Source: Candidatus Gastranaerophilales bacterium
GTDB taxonomy: Bacteria; Cyanobacteriota; Vampirovibrionia; Gastranaerophilales; Gastranaerophilaceae
Reading direction: 5' to 3'
NCBI GenBank assembly: GCA_944323155.1
Contig: CALURL010000001.1
Span: 179,256-243,255, forward strand
Length of the DNA: 64,000 nucleotides
In this document: positions 1-8,981 of the stretch, piece after piece
How positions within the stretch are numbered: the first letter of the stretch is position 1
Layout: every line of letters starts with the position of its first letter
Translations under genes and position numbers: made by a program
The notes under the pieces: model-generated
Seen by the model: only the letters and a program-made list of their open reading frames with translations
What the model was told of the DNA's origin: nothing
The model's database searches: none

Positions 1-497
1 ATTCTCAAAATTGGAATGAGGCAAAAACGTACAATGATAAAGCATTAGCACTAAATAGCAACAACCAGCAGGCGTTAGAATTAAATAAGGCTATCCAGCA
101 GCAAAATATTGCAAATTCTTTAGAAAAAGCAATCTCGATGTTTGAAGCCCAAGACTATACAAACAGCTTAAATATTTTAAATCAAATTATTTCATCTGAT
201 GCGCAAAATTCCTATGCACTGTACTATAGAGGAATGATTTATGATGCACAGAAAAAATATAAAGAAGCTATCAATGATTACCAGAAAGCATTGACTGCCA
301 ATCCGGAATTAACAATAGTTAATTATCTCATAGGTATTGACTATGATTCACTGGAACAATATAAAAATGCACTAAATTATTATCAAACATTCATTTCACA
401 GTACCAGGAAGATGATGATTATAAAAAATATGCTCAGACAAGAATAAGTGAATTAAGTAAATATGCACAACAGAGTTCAACACCTAATACAAAGTAA
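1..497 (+). CDS. TPR-repeat protein, C-terminal part (5' end outside window)
   Basis: The reading frame is open from the left edge (first complete codon at base 3) to TAA at 495-497, so the start lies outside the window. The visible ~164 residues hold at least three tetratricopeptide-like helix pairs; clear units are YALYYRGMIYDAQKKYKEAI and the following VNYLIGIDYDSLEQYKNAL. TPR arrays are protein-protein scaffolds, and no catalytic domain is visible. The tail is polar and low-complexity (QQSSTPNTK). Its last 35 bases overlap the start of dusB, so the two are probably co-transcribed and translationally coupled. Function beyond a TPR scaffold cannot be given. Confidence 0.8.
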   Translation, partial: SQNWNEAKTYNDKALALNSNNQQALELNKAIQQQNIANSLEKAISMFEAQDYTNSLNILNQIISSDAQNSYALYYRGMIYDAQKKYKEAINDYQKALTANPELTIVNYLIGIDYDSLEQYKNALNYYQTFISQYQEDDDYKKYAQTRISELSKYAQQSSTPNTK

Positions 498-1443
498 AGT
501 TTCACTAGCTCCTATGGCAGGAATAACGGATTATGTTTTGAGAAGTTTAATCCGTAGATATTCTAAAACCTGTCTTCTTGAAACTGAAATGATAAGTTCG
601 GAGTATCTCGCACAAACGCTTAACGGAAGAAGTGGAACAGAAATTTTTAAACGAGATGCAGACCACTCGCCGATATCTTATCAAATAAGCGGCCATAAGC
701 CAGAAATGATGAAAAAAGCTGCAGAGTTCTTAACAAATTATGCAGATATGGTAGACATTAATATGGGCTGTCCGGTTAACAAAGTTGTAAAAGGACAGGA
801 TGGAGCAGCATTAATGAGAAATCCATCACTTGCGGCTGATTTGGTAAAAGCAGTAAAAGCCGGGACAGATAAACCCGTAAGTGTCAAATTTCGTTTGGGA
901 TATACAGTTGATGAAATGAATTATGTTGAGTTCGGTCAAAAAATGCAGGAAGCAGGTGCTGAATTTATTACTATACACGCCCGCACGCGTTCTCAAATGT
1001 ATTCAGGAAAAGCGGATTGGGGAAAGATTAAAAAACTTAAAGAGAATGTTGATATTCCGGTGTTTGCAAATGGAGATGTTGTATCAGTAGAAACAGCAAT
1101 TCAGTGTTTGGATGAAAGCAGCGCTGACGGCATTGCAATAGGGCGCGCAGCAATGGGGGATCCTACGCTAATTCATAGGATAGAACACTATTTGCGAACA
1201 GGTGAAAAACTTCAAGAGCCAACTTTAGAAGAAAAAGTTGAAATGATAAAATTACACATTAATGAAGAAATTAAACTGCGTGGTGAAAATGTCGGGATTA
1301 AATTTGTCAGAAAATTTTATCCATATTATATTTCAGGTTTAAAAAACGCGGCGAAAGTTCGCCAGGCCTTAGTAACTGAAGATGATTACAATAAAATAAT
1401 GACAATTCTAGATGAATTGCCATTATTATGTAAGTCTGTATAA
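463..1443 (+). CDS. dusB: tRNA-dihydrouridine synthase (DusB type)
   Basis: FMN-dependent enzyme that reduces uridine to dihydrouridine in the tRNA D-loop, using NAD(P)H, in the cytosol. The 326-residue protein starts its TIM barrel with LAPMAGITD (residues 16-24). It carries the Dus signature MVDINMGCPVNKVVKGQDGAALM around residues 96-118, with the catalytic Cys in NMGCP and the catalytic-loop Lys, and the FMN phosphate-binding segment FANGDV...GIAIGRAAMGDP. A helical tRNA-binding C-terminus follows. Length is normal for DusB. The ATG at 463 overlaps the upstream TPR gene by 35 bases and has no strong Shine-Dalgarno site, which fits translational coupling. Confidence 0.93.
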   Translation: MHNRVQHLIQSKVSLAPMAGITDYVLRSLIRRYSKTCLLETEMISSEYLAQTLNGRSGTEIFKRDADHSPISYQISGHKPEMMKKAAEFLTNYADMVDINMGCPVNKVVKGQDGAALMRNPSLAADLVKAVKAGTDKPVSVKFRLGYTVDEMNYVEFGQKMQEAGAEFITIHARTRSQMYSGKADWGKIKKLKENVDIPVFANGDVVSVETAIQCLDESSADGIAIGRAAMGDPTLIHRIEHYLRTGEKLQEPTLEEKVEMIKLHINEEIKLRGENVGIKFVRKFYPYYISGLKNAAKVRQALVTEDDYNKIMTILDELPLLCKSV

Positions 1444-1469
1444 GATTTATAAATTTTCGAAGAATCTGT

Positions 1470-2831
1470 TTATTTACCTGCAAGCACAACAGTGTAATCA
1501 GTATCAGCACAATAATAGTTTGTTGGATCGTAAATAAACTGCATACCTTCTAACTGTGGTGTTTTCTTCTTTAACCAGTTAAAATACTCATTAGTAGCCT
1601 TATCAGAGTGCGCAGTAAAATGTGAATGAGTTCTTGAAACATTTCCTGTACATTTAATTGTAACACCGCCTGCTTTTAATTGTTCCATTAAAGCCTCTGC
1701 TTCAGCCTGTTTATCTGATGAATACAAAACACTTGCAGTGTATAGTGTAGTTTCATCGAAATGATACTTATCTCTGTATATAACTCTATTAACAACTTCT
1801 TGAGTTTTTTCAGGGTCAAGAATCCAGTAGCTTATATAGCCGTGCTGATTAGGCGCTCCAGGAAGCATTGCAACCTCAATTTTATCCATATCAATATGCT
1901 TTGCTAAAGCCGCATACTGTGACATTTCATATAAAGACATGTCTGTTTTAACGTATTTTTTTGCAACAGCAATAATATCAGGAATTTTAGCAATAGTCTG
2001 CGGACTCTTTAATTGATTTAACAAACTTCTCAAAAACCATTGCTGTCTTTGAGTTCTGCCGATATCACCGAGGGCATCATGTCTGAATCTCAAATATTCA
2101 ACAGCTTCCTGACCGGACAGGTGATGAAGGCCCTTAGAAAAGTTGATATGCAGTTTACCTGAATAATCATTGTAGTGCATTGGCTTTTCTACATAAATAT
2201 CAACACCGCCCATAGCATCAACAATTTCTTTTACAGCACTATCATGAACCATTATATACTTATCTATTTTAACACCTAATGTATCCTCTACAGTACGTTT
2301 AGTCATTTCAATGCCGCCGATTGCATGTGCTGCATTAATTTTATTCACCCCATTGTCATCAGGAAGATAAACTTTACTATCTCTTGGAATAGATAAAGCA
2401 TTAATCGATTTTGTTTTAGGGTCAATATTAACTAAAATCATAGTGTCAGTTCTTGTTCCTGACCACAAATCAGAAGGAGATCCGCTTGCATCAACCCCCA
2501 AAAACAAGATATTTTGGCGTCTTAAACCAAATGGAAGTGAAAAATCAGCATGTTCTTTACGTTCTTTGGTTTGCGCAAGTTTCATAAAGAGTTCAGTTAT
2601 AGGTGAATCCTTTCCAAAATGTTTTTCCAAAAAATTTTCATTATCAGCAAGAATAAAAATACTTAAAATCACCGCAATAAAAATTATAGTCATTATAGAC
2701 AAAACTCTAATAAAAGAATTTTGCTCCTCAACTTTTTTTCTTGCATGTCTTAGATAAGGAGTATTTTCATTTTGTACTCTTCTATCTTCCGGATATCTTT
2801 GTCTTCTTCCTCGTTGTGTATTATTTGTCAT
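1470..2831 (-). CDS. LytR-CpsA-Psr (LCP) family protein with LytR_C domain
   Basis: LCP proteins transfer polyprenyl-phosphate-linked glycopolymers to peptidoglycan outside the membrane. The 453-residue protein has a basic cytoplasmic N-terminus, one membrane segment at about residues 42-62 (IMTIIFIAVILSIFILA) and an extracytoplasmic LCP domain at about residues 105-260 with RTDTMILVNIDP, SIPRDSKV and NKINAAHAIGG, including the Arg/Asp residues that bind the pyrophosphate. A C-terminal LytR_C-like domain starts at about residue 365 (TLYTASVLYSSDKQAEAEALMEQL). The start ATG follows AAGGT at good spacing. It converges with dusB, leaving 26 bases between the two stops. The acceptor polymer cannot be told from sequence. 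Confidence 0.9.
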   Translation of the reverse strand: MTNNTQRGRRQRYPEDRRVQNENTPYLRHARKKVEEQNSFIRVLSIMTIIFIAVILSIFILADNENFLEKHFGKDSPITELFMKLAQTKERKEHADFSLPFGLRRQNILFLGVDASGSPSDLWSGTRTDTMILVNIDPKTKSINALSIPRDSKVYLPDDNGVNKINAAHAIGGIEMTKRTVEDTLGVKIDKYIMVHDSAVKEIVDAMGGVDIYVEKPMHYNDYSGKLHINFSKGLHHLSGQEAVEYLRFRHDALGDIGRTQRQQWFLRSLLNQLKSPQTIAKIPDIIAVAKKYVKTDMSLYEMSQYAALAKHIDMDKIEVAMLPGAPNQHGYISYWILDPEKTQEVVNRVIYRDKYHFDETTLYTASVLYSSDKQAEAEALMEQLKAGGVTIKCTGNVSRTHSHFTAHSDKATNEYFNWLKKKTPQLEGMQFIYDPTNYYCADTDYTVVLAGK

Positions 2832-2915
2832 TATAATTACCTTTTATTCATTTACTCTAATTAAGTTATAATAAATAATTTAAAATTAGTATCCAATATT
2901 TTAATGATTTTATTT

Positions 2916-4283
2916 CTACAAAACTTTGACAAGAAAAGTAGAAACAAGGGAAAAATATATTGCAAGTCCCAGCACATCAATAGTAGTTGCAATAACAGGA
3001 CCTGAAGCCACAGCCGGATCAACCTTGATTGATTTCAGTGCAAAAGGAGTAAAAGTTCCGATAACCGTAGCCATAGTCATATTAATAGCCATAGCAACAC
3101 CAACAATAACACCTAATTCCACATTGTGCTGCCAGCCCCAGGTTACTAAAGTAACCAAAAGGCCAAAAAATCCGCCAATACAAAAGCCAACAAACATTTC
3201 ACGCATCATATGATGAAACGCCGAACTTAAAGTTATTTGTCCGGTTGACAAGCCGCGAACCATAAGTGTAATACTTTGTGTTCCGATATTTCCGCCCAAG
3301 CCAGCAAGCAAAGGCATAAAAATAGCGACGATAGGCAAAGCCTCAAGCGTATGGTCAAAATAATGAGCGACATTTACAGCAACAAATTCACCAAGAAGAG
3401 TTATAAACAACCATGGTGTACGCGCTCTTATTGCATTGAATATATTACCCGAAATAATTTCATCTTCGTCAACCACTTCAGTAGAAATACCGGAAGATTG
3501 ATAAATTTCTTCAGTTGTTTCTTCTTCAAACAAATCATGAACATCATCCCACGTAATCATACCTTTGAGCCTATTATATAAATCAACAACCGGCAAAGCA
3601 TTATATTGATATTTCATAAATTCATCAATTATATAGTCGCTGTAATCATCCACATGTAGCTTTACGATATCTGAAATCATAATGTCTTCTACTTTTTGAT
3701 TAATAGGAGAAGTCAAAAGTTTTCTCAAAGAAACAACTCCAAGCAGGTGATTTTGTTTATCAACAACATAAACATAATAAAGTTCCATATTATCCTGCTC
3801 TGCCTTAATCCTAATATGATTTAAGACATCTTGCACACTCATATCTGAATTAACAGTCAGGACAATAGGGTTCATAATACCGCCAGCCGTGTCTTCATTG
3901 TAAGTAAGTAATTCTCTAACTTCTTCTGAGAATTTGTGCGGGAGTTTATCTAGATAAGTTTCACTCTCATCATCTTCCATATCACCCAAAACATCAGCAG
4001 CAGCGTCATGAGGCATTTTGGTAAGAATACGGGAAGCAATATCTTCATCTATTTCACCAAGCAGTTCAACTTGAATTTGAGCGGGCAAATATTCAATTAA
4101 ATCTGCGGCTTTTTCCAAATCAAGAAGTTTAAAGCACTGCAATCTTTCTTCAGGCTTCAACTCTTGAAAAATATCAGCCAAATCAGCTTCATGATAACTA
4201 TTTAACTCATCTTTCAACTGATCAAGCGTTTCATCTTCCATAATTTCGCGTATTCTGTCAACTATGTTTGAGATGTTTAGCAT
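2916..4283 (-). CDS. mgtE: Magnesium transporter MgtE
   Basis: Mg2+ channel/transporter of the inner membrane. Order: a superhelical MgtE_N domain (about residues 1-125), two CBS domains (about 130-250; TAGGIMNPIVLTV and VEDIMISD), a connecting helix and five C-terminal membrane helices. The conserved pore segment PLLAGLGGNIGTQS lies just before the third helix. The N and CBS domains sense cytosolic Mg2+ in this family. I start at ATG 4283; a TTG at 4301 in frame is the alternative. No Shine-Dalgarno site precedes 4283, but TATAAT sits exactly 6 nt upstream, suggesting a leaderless mRNA. Divergent from argS. No Mg2+ riboswitch fits in the 83-bp gap. Confidence 0.93.
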   Translation of the reverse strand: MLNISNIVDRIREIMEDETLDQLKDELNSYHEADLADIFQELKPEERLQCFKLLDLEKAADLIEYLPAQIQVELLGEIDEDIASRILTKMPHDAAADVLGDMEDDESETYLDKLPHKFSEEVRELLTYNEDTAGGIMNPIVLTVNSDMSVQDVLNHIRIKAEQDNMELYYVYVVDKQNHLLGVVSLRKLLTSPINQKVEDIMISDIVKLHVDDYSDYIIDEFMKYQYNALPVVDLYNRLKGMITWDDVHDLFEEETTEEIYQSSGISTEVVDEDEIISGNIFNAIRARTPWLFITLLGEFVAVNVAHYFDHTLEALPIVAIFMPLLAGLGGNIGTQSITLMVRGLSTGQITLSSAFHHMMREMFVGFCIGGFFGLLVTLVTWGWQHNVELGVIVGVAMAINMTMATVIGTFTPFALKSIKVDPAVASGPVIATTIDVLGLAIYFSLVSTFLVKVL

Positions 4284-4289
4284 ATCAGT

Positions 4290-4295
4290 ATTATA
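4290..4295 (-). promoter_or_regulatory. -10 box of mgtE, leaderless geometry
   Basis: A perfect TATAAT on the minus strand ends 6 nt before the mgtE ATG, so transcription should begin at or next to the start codon. The -35 region (AT-rich) is poor. A second TATAAT at 4331-4336 on the plus strand probably serves argS. Confidence 0.55.
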
Positions 4296-4366
4296 GTACA
4301 AACATTTTTATAAGAAAATTATTTTTATAGTATAATTTTTACATAAGATTTATACGGAGAGAAATT

Positions 4367-6109
4367 ATGATAAAAGATTATTTTATAGAAAAAATAGAAG
4401 CGGCAATTGAAAAAGCAATAAGCAATAATAAATTAGGAGAAATGAAAGAGTATCAAAAAGGGACTCTTGCTATTGAAAGACCTAAAAATCCTGATTTTGG
4501 AGATTTTGCAGTAAATGTATCATCACTGGCAAGATTTGCAAAAATTGCACCTCCTCAGATTGCAAACACTATTCTTGAATTTATTGATAAAGAAGACAAT
4601 GACTATACTGTTATAGGCGGCTTTATTAACTTTAAATCAGGAAATACACTTTTAATAAACCTTGTTGATGAAATTTTCGAAAAGAATAAAAATTTTGGCA
4701 AGCCTGAGAATATTGAAAAAGAAAAAATTATATTGGAATACGTTTCAGCAAATCCGACAGGGCCTTTCCATATCGGACACGGCCGCTGGGCTGCAATGGG
4801 AAGTGCACTGGCTAATCTTTTAAAATTCTATGGACATGAAGTTTATCAAGAATTCTATATCAATGATGCAGGAAGCCAAATTCAAAAACTAGGCAACTCT
4901 CTTGCAATCAGGATTAGACAAGAATTAGGTGAAAATATAGATTTTCCTCAAGACGAAATTGAAAGAAAAAATTATTACCCTGGAGATTATCTAATTCCTG
5001 TTGCAAAAAAATATCTTGAAATATATCCGGAAACGAATCTTTCTACATTCCAACCGCTATCTTCTTCCACTTTGAATAAACTTTGCGATTTTGCAAAGGA
5101 TTACGAAGAAAAAGTTCAACGTGACCTGCTTGACAAATTCAGAGTGCATTTTGATAACTTTTATTCAGAACTAACACTTCACAAATCAGGCAAAGTTGAT
5201 GAATGCGTAAACAAATTAAAAGCAAGCGGAAAAATCTACCAAAAAGATGGCGCAGATTGGTTTAAGTCATCAGATTACGGCGACGATCAGGATAGAGTTA
5301 TAAAAAAAGCTGACGGTTCTAATACATACTTAACAGCAGATATTGCATACCACATTGATAAACTAGAACGCGGCTTTGATAGAATGATTAATATCTGGGG
5401 AGCCGACCATCACGGTTACGTTGCAAGAGTAAAAGCCTCAATTGAAGCACTCGGCTACAACCCTGATAAGCTGGAAGTTCTTCTCGGTCAGCTTGTTAAC
5501 CTTGTTGTAAACGGCAATGAAGTCCGTATGGGTAAACGTAAAAATATGGTAACTCTAGAAGATTTAATTGACGAAGTAGGCGTTGATGCAACAAGATTTT
5601 GGATGTCTATGAGAAATATTGACACAACTTTAGATTTTGATATTGAATTAGCTAAGACAAATTCTGATGAAAATCCTGTGTTCTATGTTCAATATGCCCA
5701 TGCAAGAGCGTGTTCAATTCTTAGAAACGTAATTTCTGAAAAAATTAATACAGAAACCGGAGAAAAAACACCGGCTCCATTAACTGAACAAGAATTAAAA
5801 GAAATTACGGAAAACTACAATAAAGAGTTGATTTTCCCAACGCTTGATACTGCAAGAAAACTTATATTAAAATTGGAAGAATATAAATCTGTTATAAAGA
5901 ATTCCGCAGAACAAAGACAAGTTTACACGATTTGCAGATATGTTCAGGAATTAGCATCAGAATTTCATTCTTTCTACAATGCAAACCGTGTAATTTGTGA
6001 TGACAAATCATTAATGAAGTCACGAATAGCTCTTGTTTACAGCGTTAAAACAGTTCTTTGCAACGCACTTGAAGATATTCTCGGTGTTACTGCACCAGAA
6101 AGGATGTAA
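4367..6109 (+). CDS. argS: Arginine-tRNA ligase
   Basis: Class I synthetase that charges tRNA-Arg. The 580-residue protein has an N-terminal Arg_tRNA_synt_N domain (about 1-95), the HIGH motif HIGH at residues 135-138 after SANPTGPF, the catalytic Rossmann core with WGADHHGYV, the degenerate KMSK loop MGKRKNMV around residues 388-395, and a C-terminal DALR anticodon-binding domain ending LEDILGVTAPERM. Length and motifs are complete. Start ATG follows GGAGAG at 8 nt. A hairpin with a T-run follows the stop. Two tRNA-Arg genes (CCG, CCT), its substrates, lie within the next 3 kb. Confidence 0.96.
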   Translation: MIKDYFIEKIEAAIEKAISNNKLGEMKEYQKGTLAIERPKNPDFGDFAVNVSSLARFAKIAPPQIANTILEFIDKEDNDYTVIGGFINFKSGNTLLINLVDEIFEKNKNFGKPENIEKEKIILEYVSANPTGPFHIGHGRWAAMGSALANLLKFYGHEVYQEFYINDAGSQIQKLGNSLAIRIRQELGENIDFPQDEIERKNYYPGDYLIPVAKKYLEIYPETNLSTFQPLSSSTLNKLCDFAKDYEEKVQRDLLDKFRVHFDNFYSELTLHKSGKVDECVNKLKASGKIYQKDGADWFKSSDYGDDQDRVIKKADGSNTYLTADIAYHIDKLERGFDRMINIWGADHHGYVARVKASIEALGYNPDKLEVLLGQLVNLVVNGNEVRMGKRKNMVTLEDLIDEVGVDATRFWMSMRNIDTTLDFDIELAKTNSDENPVFYVQYAHARACSILRNVISEKINTETGEKTPAPLTEQELKEITENYNKELIFPTLDTARKLILKLEEYKSVIKNSAEQRQVYTICRYVQELASEFHSFYNANRVICDDKSLMKSRIALVYSVKTVLCNALEDILGVTAPERM

Positions 6110-6131
6110 GTCAAAAATAGAAAATATAACT

Positions 6132-6167
6132 AAAAAGGCGGCAACAATATTTGTTACCACCTTTTTT
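6132..6167 (+). terminator. Terminator between argS and pilin gene 1
   Basis: Interrupted stem AAAAAGGCGGCAACAA / TTGTTACCACCTTTTT with a 3-nt loop and T-run. It follows argS and overlaps the last codons of the convergent pilin gene 1, so it may work in both directions. Confidence 0.7.
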
Positions 6168-7013
6168 GAATTTCTTCGTCGCTTAAATGTAAATAATCCA
6201 TATTATGATGCTTCAATATCCAATAACCGCATGTTGCACCAGGAAACCAGTTATAAGCCCGCCGACACTGATTTTTACCACCCTGCGGAGAATCATCTAT
6301 ATTATTTGACCAGCGCGCTCCTGGAAGAATTTGCTGATAATTTGACATTGTATTAAACGATAAAAAATGTGCATCTTCGCCAAACTTATTTGGTCCCTTA
6401 TTGCCATTTAAATCAACAAAAAAATCAACTACAGTACCAGGAAAATCATAAAATACAATAGATTCCCCTGAAATTAACCTTAAAGCAGGGTATTTGTTAT
6501 AAGCACTATGAGAGTAATCTGTATCATTTTGTGAATTATCCAAATTTTTATAATAATCTTGATAAATACATTTTTTATTACTTTTACCAGCAGGACAATC
6601 AACACTAATAACTAAATAAGGTTTTAATTTGTTATAAGTGTCAACTGCAGATTTTTCCCAAGAGTCAAATGTTCCATGCTCGGGTATTGCAAAAGTATAC
6701 GCTTGATTAAGAATACTATAAACCCGCAAATACGCAGTGACAAGTTGTTTTTCTCTATATTTTTGAATGACAGAAGGGAGCGTTAAGGCAGCGACAATGC
6801 CGATTACACCGAGAGTAATTAAGACCTCAGCCAGCGTAAAGGCGGAGTTTCGCTGCAATTGATTAAAGAACCTACGTGAGCAGCATCTCCAAAGAGGGCG
6901 AGGGGATAAAAATATAGGTTGGGCTTTCAGCCCAACAAGTTCTAATATATTAGCTAAAACACGCTTTACGCGCGTGCCCCCCCCCCGATGAGCTTTCTAA
7001 AAGATTTTTTCAT
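6154..7013 (-). CDS. Phase-variable prepilin-like protein 1, OFF (G10)
   Basis: The translated start is ATG 7013, preceded by AAGGAGG. It encodes MKKSFRKLI, then a G10 tract (plus-strand C 6977-6986), then stops at TAA four codons on. The pilin frame stays open back to the tract, so 11 (or 8) Gs would give one 286-residue protein. The body has a prepilin cleavage/methylation helix SAFTLAEVLITLGVIGIVAA, a globular part with several Cys, a DLNGNKGPN loop seen in all members, and the C-terminus YLHLSDEEIQKRW shared with pilin 7. The long leader between tract and helix includes a perfect hairpin (6916-6937). The alternative is translation from the internal TTG at 6858, which lacks a good ribosome site. 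Confidence 0.8.
6916..6937. repeat. Perfect palindrome inside the leader of pilin gene 1
   Basis: GTTGGGCTTTCAGCCCAAC lies between the G tract and the prepilin helix. It looks like an inserted palindromic element that kept the pilin frame open. Confidence 0.6.
6977..6986 (-). repeat. Homopolymer G10 tract in pilin gene 1
   Basis: Ten Cs on the plus strand, ten Gs in the coding strand, nine codons after the start. At ten the frame reads GGG GGG GGG GCA CGC GCG TAA; at eleven it reads through to the prepilin domain. Confidence 0.95.
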
Positions 7014-7133
7014 ACTTATCCTCCTTATTTCTTATTTAAATATATCAAATTAAAAACGAATTTGCAAGAAGAATTATACGTAATAAACAAAAAATATATA
7101 TGTGCTAAAATGATAATATCTTGGAAATATACA

Positions 7134-7679
7134 ATGACAGACATAGAATTTTTTAATAATTTTACGGTAATAGATATTGAAACAACAGGCCTGAACCCTA
7201 TAAAGGATAATATAATAGAATTATCTGCAATACGGGTACGAGAAAACATTGTGGTCTCAACATTTTCCAAGCTTGTAAATCCACAAAAAGAACTTCATCC
7301 TTTCATCTCAAAGCTAACAGGAATTAATAACACCATGCTTTCTCAAGCTAAATTAGTAAATGAAGTGCTTCCAGAGTTTTTAGAATTTGTGGGAGATGAT
7401 GTAATACTCGGACACAATATAAGGTTTGACATAAGCTTTATTAATCAAAAATCTTTAACTATACTAAATCGGCCGTTTATAAATAAAAATACCGATACAT
7501 TAAAACTATCAAGAAAGTTAAAAATTCAATCGCAAAATCATAAACTAAAGACACTTGCGGATTTTTACCGGATAACCCAGGGTAGAATGCACAGAGGGCT
7601 AGAAGACTGCCGCATAACGCTCGAAGTTTACAAACATCTGCGTCAAGAAGCAATTGAAAAAAATCTTAAATTTGTGTAA
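7134..7679 (+). CDS. DnaQ-like 3'-5' exonuclease (DEDDh)
   Basis: Predicted DEDD-superfamily exonuclease like the proofreading subunit of DNA polymerase III or the PolC exonuclease. Exo I is [10 protein letters not shown] (Asp14, Glu16 counted from 7134), Exo II is [13 protein letters not shown], and Exo III is [14 protein letters not shown] with the DEDDh His. It is a single domain of ~181 residues with no polymerase or clamp-binding tail visible. The start is uncertain: ATG 7134 gives the most family-like N-terminus, but ATG 7110 and TTG 7062 are in frame. tRNA-Arg follows 16 bases after the stop. Could be DNA or RNA specific. Confidence 0.85.
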   Translation: MTDIEFFNNFTVIDIETTGLNPIKDNIIELSAIRVRENIVVSTFSKLVNPQKELHPFISKLTGINNTMLSQAKLVNEVLPEFLEFVGDDVILGHNIRFDISFINQKSLTILNRPFINKNTDTLKLSRKLKIQSQNHKLKTLADFYRITQGRMHRGLEDCRITLEVYKHLRQEAIEKNLKFV

Positions 7680-7695
7680 AATAATCATATAATAT

Positions 7696-7769
7696 GTGCT
7701 TGTAGCTCAGCTGGATAGAGTGTTGGTCTCCGAAGCCGAAGGTCACGGGTTCAAATCCCGTCAAGCACA
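7696..7769 (+). tRNA. tRNA-Arg (anticodon CCG)
   Basis: Cloverleaf of 74 nt: acceptor GTGCTTG/CAAGCAC, D-arm GCTCAGCTGGATAGAGT, anticodon stem TTGGT/GCCGA with loop CTCCGAA (CCG at 34-36), T-arm ACGGGTTCAAATCCCGT. No CCA is encoded. A T7 run begins directly after the tRNA. Confidence 0.95.
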
Positions 7770-7809
7770 TTTTTTTCATTTTTAAATTAACATTGCAATA
7801 AATAAATTT

Positions 7810-8340
7810 TTAATCAAGATCAAACTTATTCTTTTTAAGCTTTAAAAAGTGCTCTATGTTTCGATATTTAAAAACTTTAGCTGGATTACCGCCGGCAATA
7901 GCATATGGAGGAATTGTACCATGTACCACACCTCCAGCCTGAATAATCGCACCTTCTCCGATTTTTGTTCCTGGAAGAATTATCGTTTTAGCACCCAACC
8001 ATACAAAGTCTCCAATCTCAATTCCATCCTTATCTATAGATGTTCTATCGTATGGAATATCATTACCTTCGTAATTGTGCGTATCTGAAATAATTTGAGA
8101 ATCGAAACCTGCCACAAAATAGTTACCCAATGTAACCTTTCCGGCTCCGCTAATGCGCAATCCATATAATCTTACATGATTTTTTATAACAGTATTTTTA
8201 TTTACTGTAGAAAACCTTCCGCAATACAAATTTTTACCTATTGATTTTGCGGTAAAAATAACTTGAATGCTGTTGCAAATTCTCCTGAACATATCTCTAA
8301 GAAATTTGTTTGGAATTAGGCAGGATAAAAGTTTAATCAT
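7810..8340 (-). CDS. Hexapeptide-repeat acyltransferase (CatB/WbbJ-like)
   Basis: Left-handed beta-helix O-acetyl- or acyltransferase, 176 residues. The imperfect hexapeptide repeats run from about residue 50 to 160 (VRLYGLRISGAGKVTLGNYF; IEIGDFVWLGAKTIILPGTKIGEGAIIQAGGVV), with the active-site His in ISDTHNY and the end signature PPYAIAGGNPAKVF. This group acetylates sugars in surface polysaccharide or lipopolysaccharide pathways, but no glycan cluster surrounds it here, so the acceptor is unknown. The start ATG at 8340 has no clear Shine-Dalgarno site. It diverges from an XRE regulator across a repeat-rich 116-bp gap, so that regulator may control it. Confidence 0.85.
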   Translation of the reverse strand: MIKLLSCLIPNKFLRDMFRRICNSIQVIFTAKSIGKNLYCGRFSTVNKNTVIKNHVRLYGLRISGAGKVTLGNYFVAGFDSQIISDTHNYEGNDIPYDRTSIDKDGIEIGDFVWLGAKTIILPGTKIGEGAIIQAGGVVHGTIPPYAIAGGNPAKVFKYRNIEHFLKLKKNKFDLD

Positions 8341-8360
8341 ATCTATAAATTATATTTTAT

Positions 8361-8424
8361 AAAAAGTAACTTGTCAAGCACTTTTTATAAAAAAGTTACC
8401 TGCTAGAGGTTTTTAAAAAGTACT
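8361..8424. promoter_or_regulatory. Repeated AAAAAGT(A/T)AC operator-like sites
   Basis: Three copies of AAAAAGT-A/T-AC at about 8361, 8390 and 8415 lie in the divergent gap between the acyltransferase and the XRE gene. The third is part of a perfect palindrome AAAGTACTTT. Placement suggests operators for the adjacent HTH regulator; this is inferred from position only. Confidence 0.4.
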
Positions 8425-8456
8425 TTATTGGTTATCCTGTTATAAAAAGGAGAGTT

Positions 8457-8810
8457 ATGTTTCTTATTGATAAGCAAAATATAGGTTCAGTTATCAAAAA
8501 AGCAAGGAAAAAAGCGAAGCTTAAGCAATACCAACTTGCTGAAATGGCAGGCTTTACTGACAAACATTTAAGCAGGATAGAAAATGGGAAATATCTTCCC
8601 AAATTGGAACATTTTTTAATTCTTTCAGCAATTTTGCACCTTGAACTATCAGATTTTGGGATAATTCCAGATACAAAAAAATTTTCTGATGAAAAAAAGT
8701 CATTAATAGATAAAATTATTTTATTAGATAGTGAAAAATTAAAGTTATATGAAAATATACTTAATTTAGTAGAGGAAACAATAGCATTTAATTCGAAAAA
8801 AAATAGTTAA
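8457..8810 (+). CDS. XRE-family helix-turn-helix regulator
   Basis: A 117-residue protein with an N-terminal HTH_3/Cro-CI domain at residues 8-62 (IKKARKKAKLKQYQLAEMAGFTDKHLSRIENGKYLPKLEHFLILSAIL broken here as helix 2-3 QYQLAEMAGFTDKHLSRIE). A charged helical tail may dimerise. The start follows AAGGAGAG at ideal spacing. Repeated sites lie just upstream, and a 16-bp perfect palindrome lies just downstream before tRNA-Arg(CCT), so autoregulation is plausible. No toxin partner is adjacent and the target genes are unknown. Confidence 0.88.
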   Translation: MFLIDKQNIGSVIKKARKKAKLKQYQLAEMAGFTDKHLSRIENGKYLPKLEHFLILSAILHLELSDFGIIPDTKKFSDEKKSLIDKIILLDSEKLKLYENILNLVEETIAFNSKKNS

Positions 8811-8834
8811 AATTTTGAATTTAAATAGCAGTTT

Positions 8835-8850
8835 ATACTAAATTTAGTAT
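8835..8850. promoter_or_regulatory. 16-bp perfect palindrome upstream of tRNA-Arg(CCT)
   Basis: ATACTAAATTTAGTAT lies between the XRE gene and a candidate tRNA promoter (TTGTTA at 8857-8862, then TATAAA after 18 nt). It has no T-run, so it looks more like an operator than a terminator. Confidence 0.35.
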
Positions 8851-8901
8851 GTATCTTGTTAGAATTTTTATGCTAGAATTATAAATATAAACTTCATTAA
8901 T

Positions 8902-8975
8902 GGCTTCGTAGCTCAGCAGGATAGAGCAGCGGTTTCCTAAACCGAAGATCGCGCGTTCGAATCGCGCCGGGGCCA
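8902..8975 (+). tRNA. tRNA-Arg (anticodon CCT)
   Basis: 74-nt cloverleaf: acceptor GGCTTCG/CGGGGCC with two G-U pairs, D-arm GCTCAGCAGGATAGAGC, anticodon stem GCGGT/ACCGA with loop TTCCTAA (CCT at 34-36), T-arm GCGCGTTCGAATCGCGC, discriminator A. No CCA is encoded. It reads AGG codons. Confidence 0.94.
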
Positions 8976-8981
8976 ATTTTC

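Noticed and set aside
4284..4366. Mg2+ riboswitch (M-box or ykkC-like) for mgtE
   Set aside because: The divergent gap is too short and the mgtE message appears leaderless.
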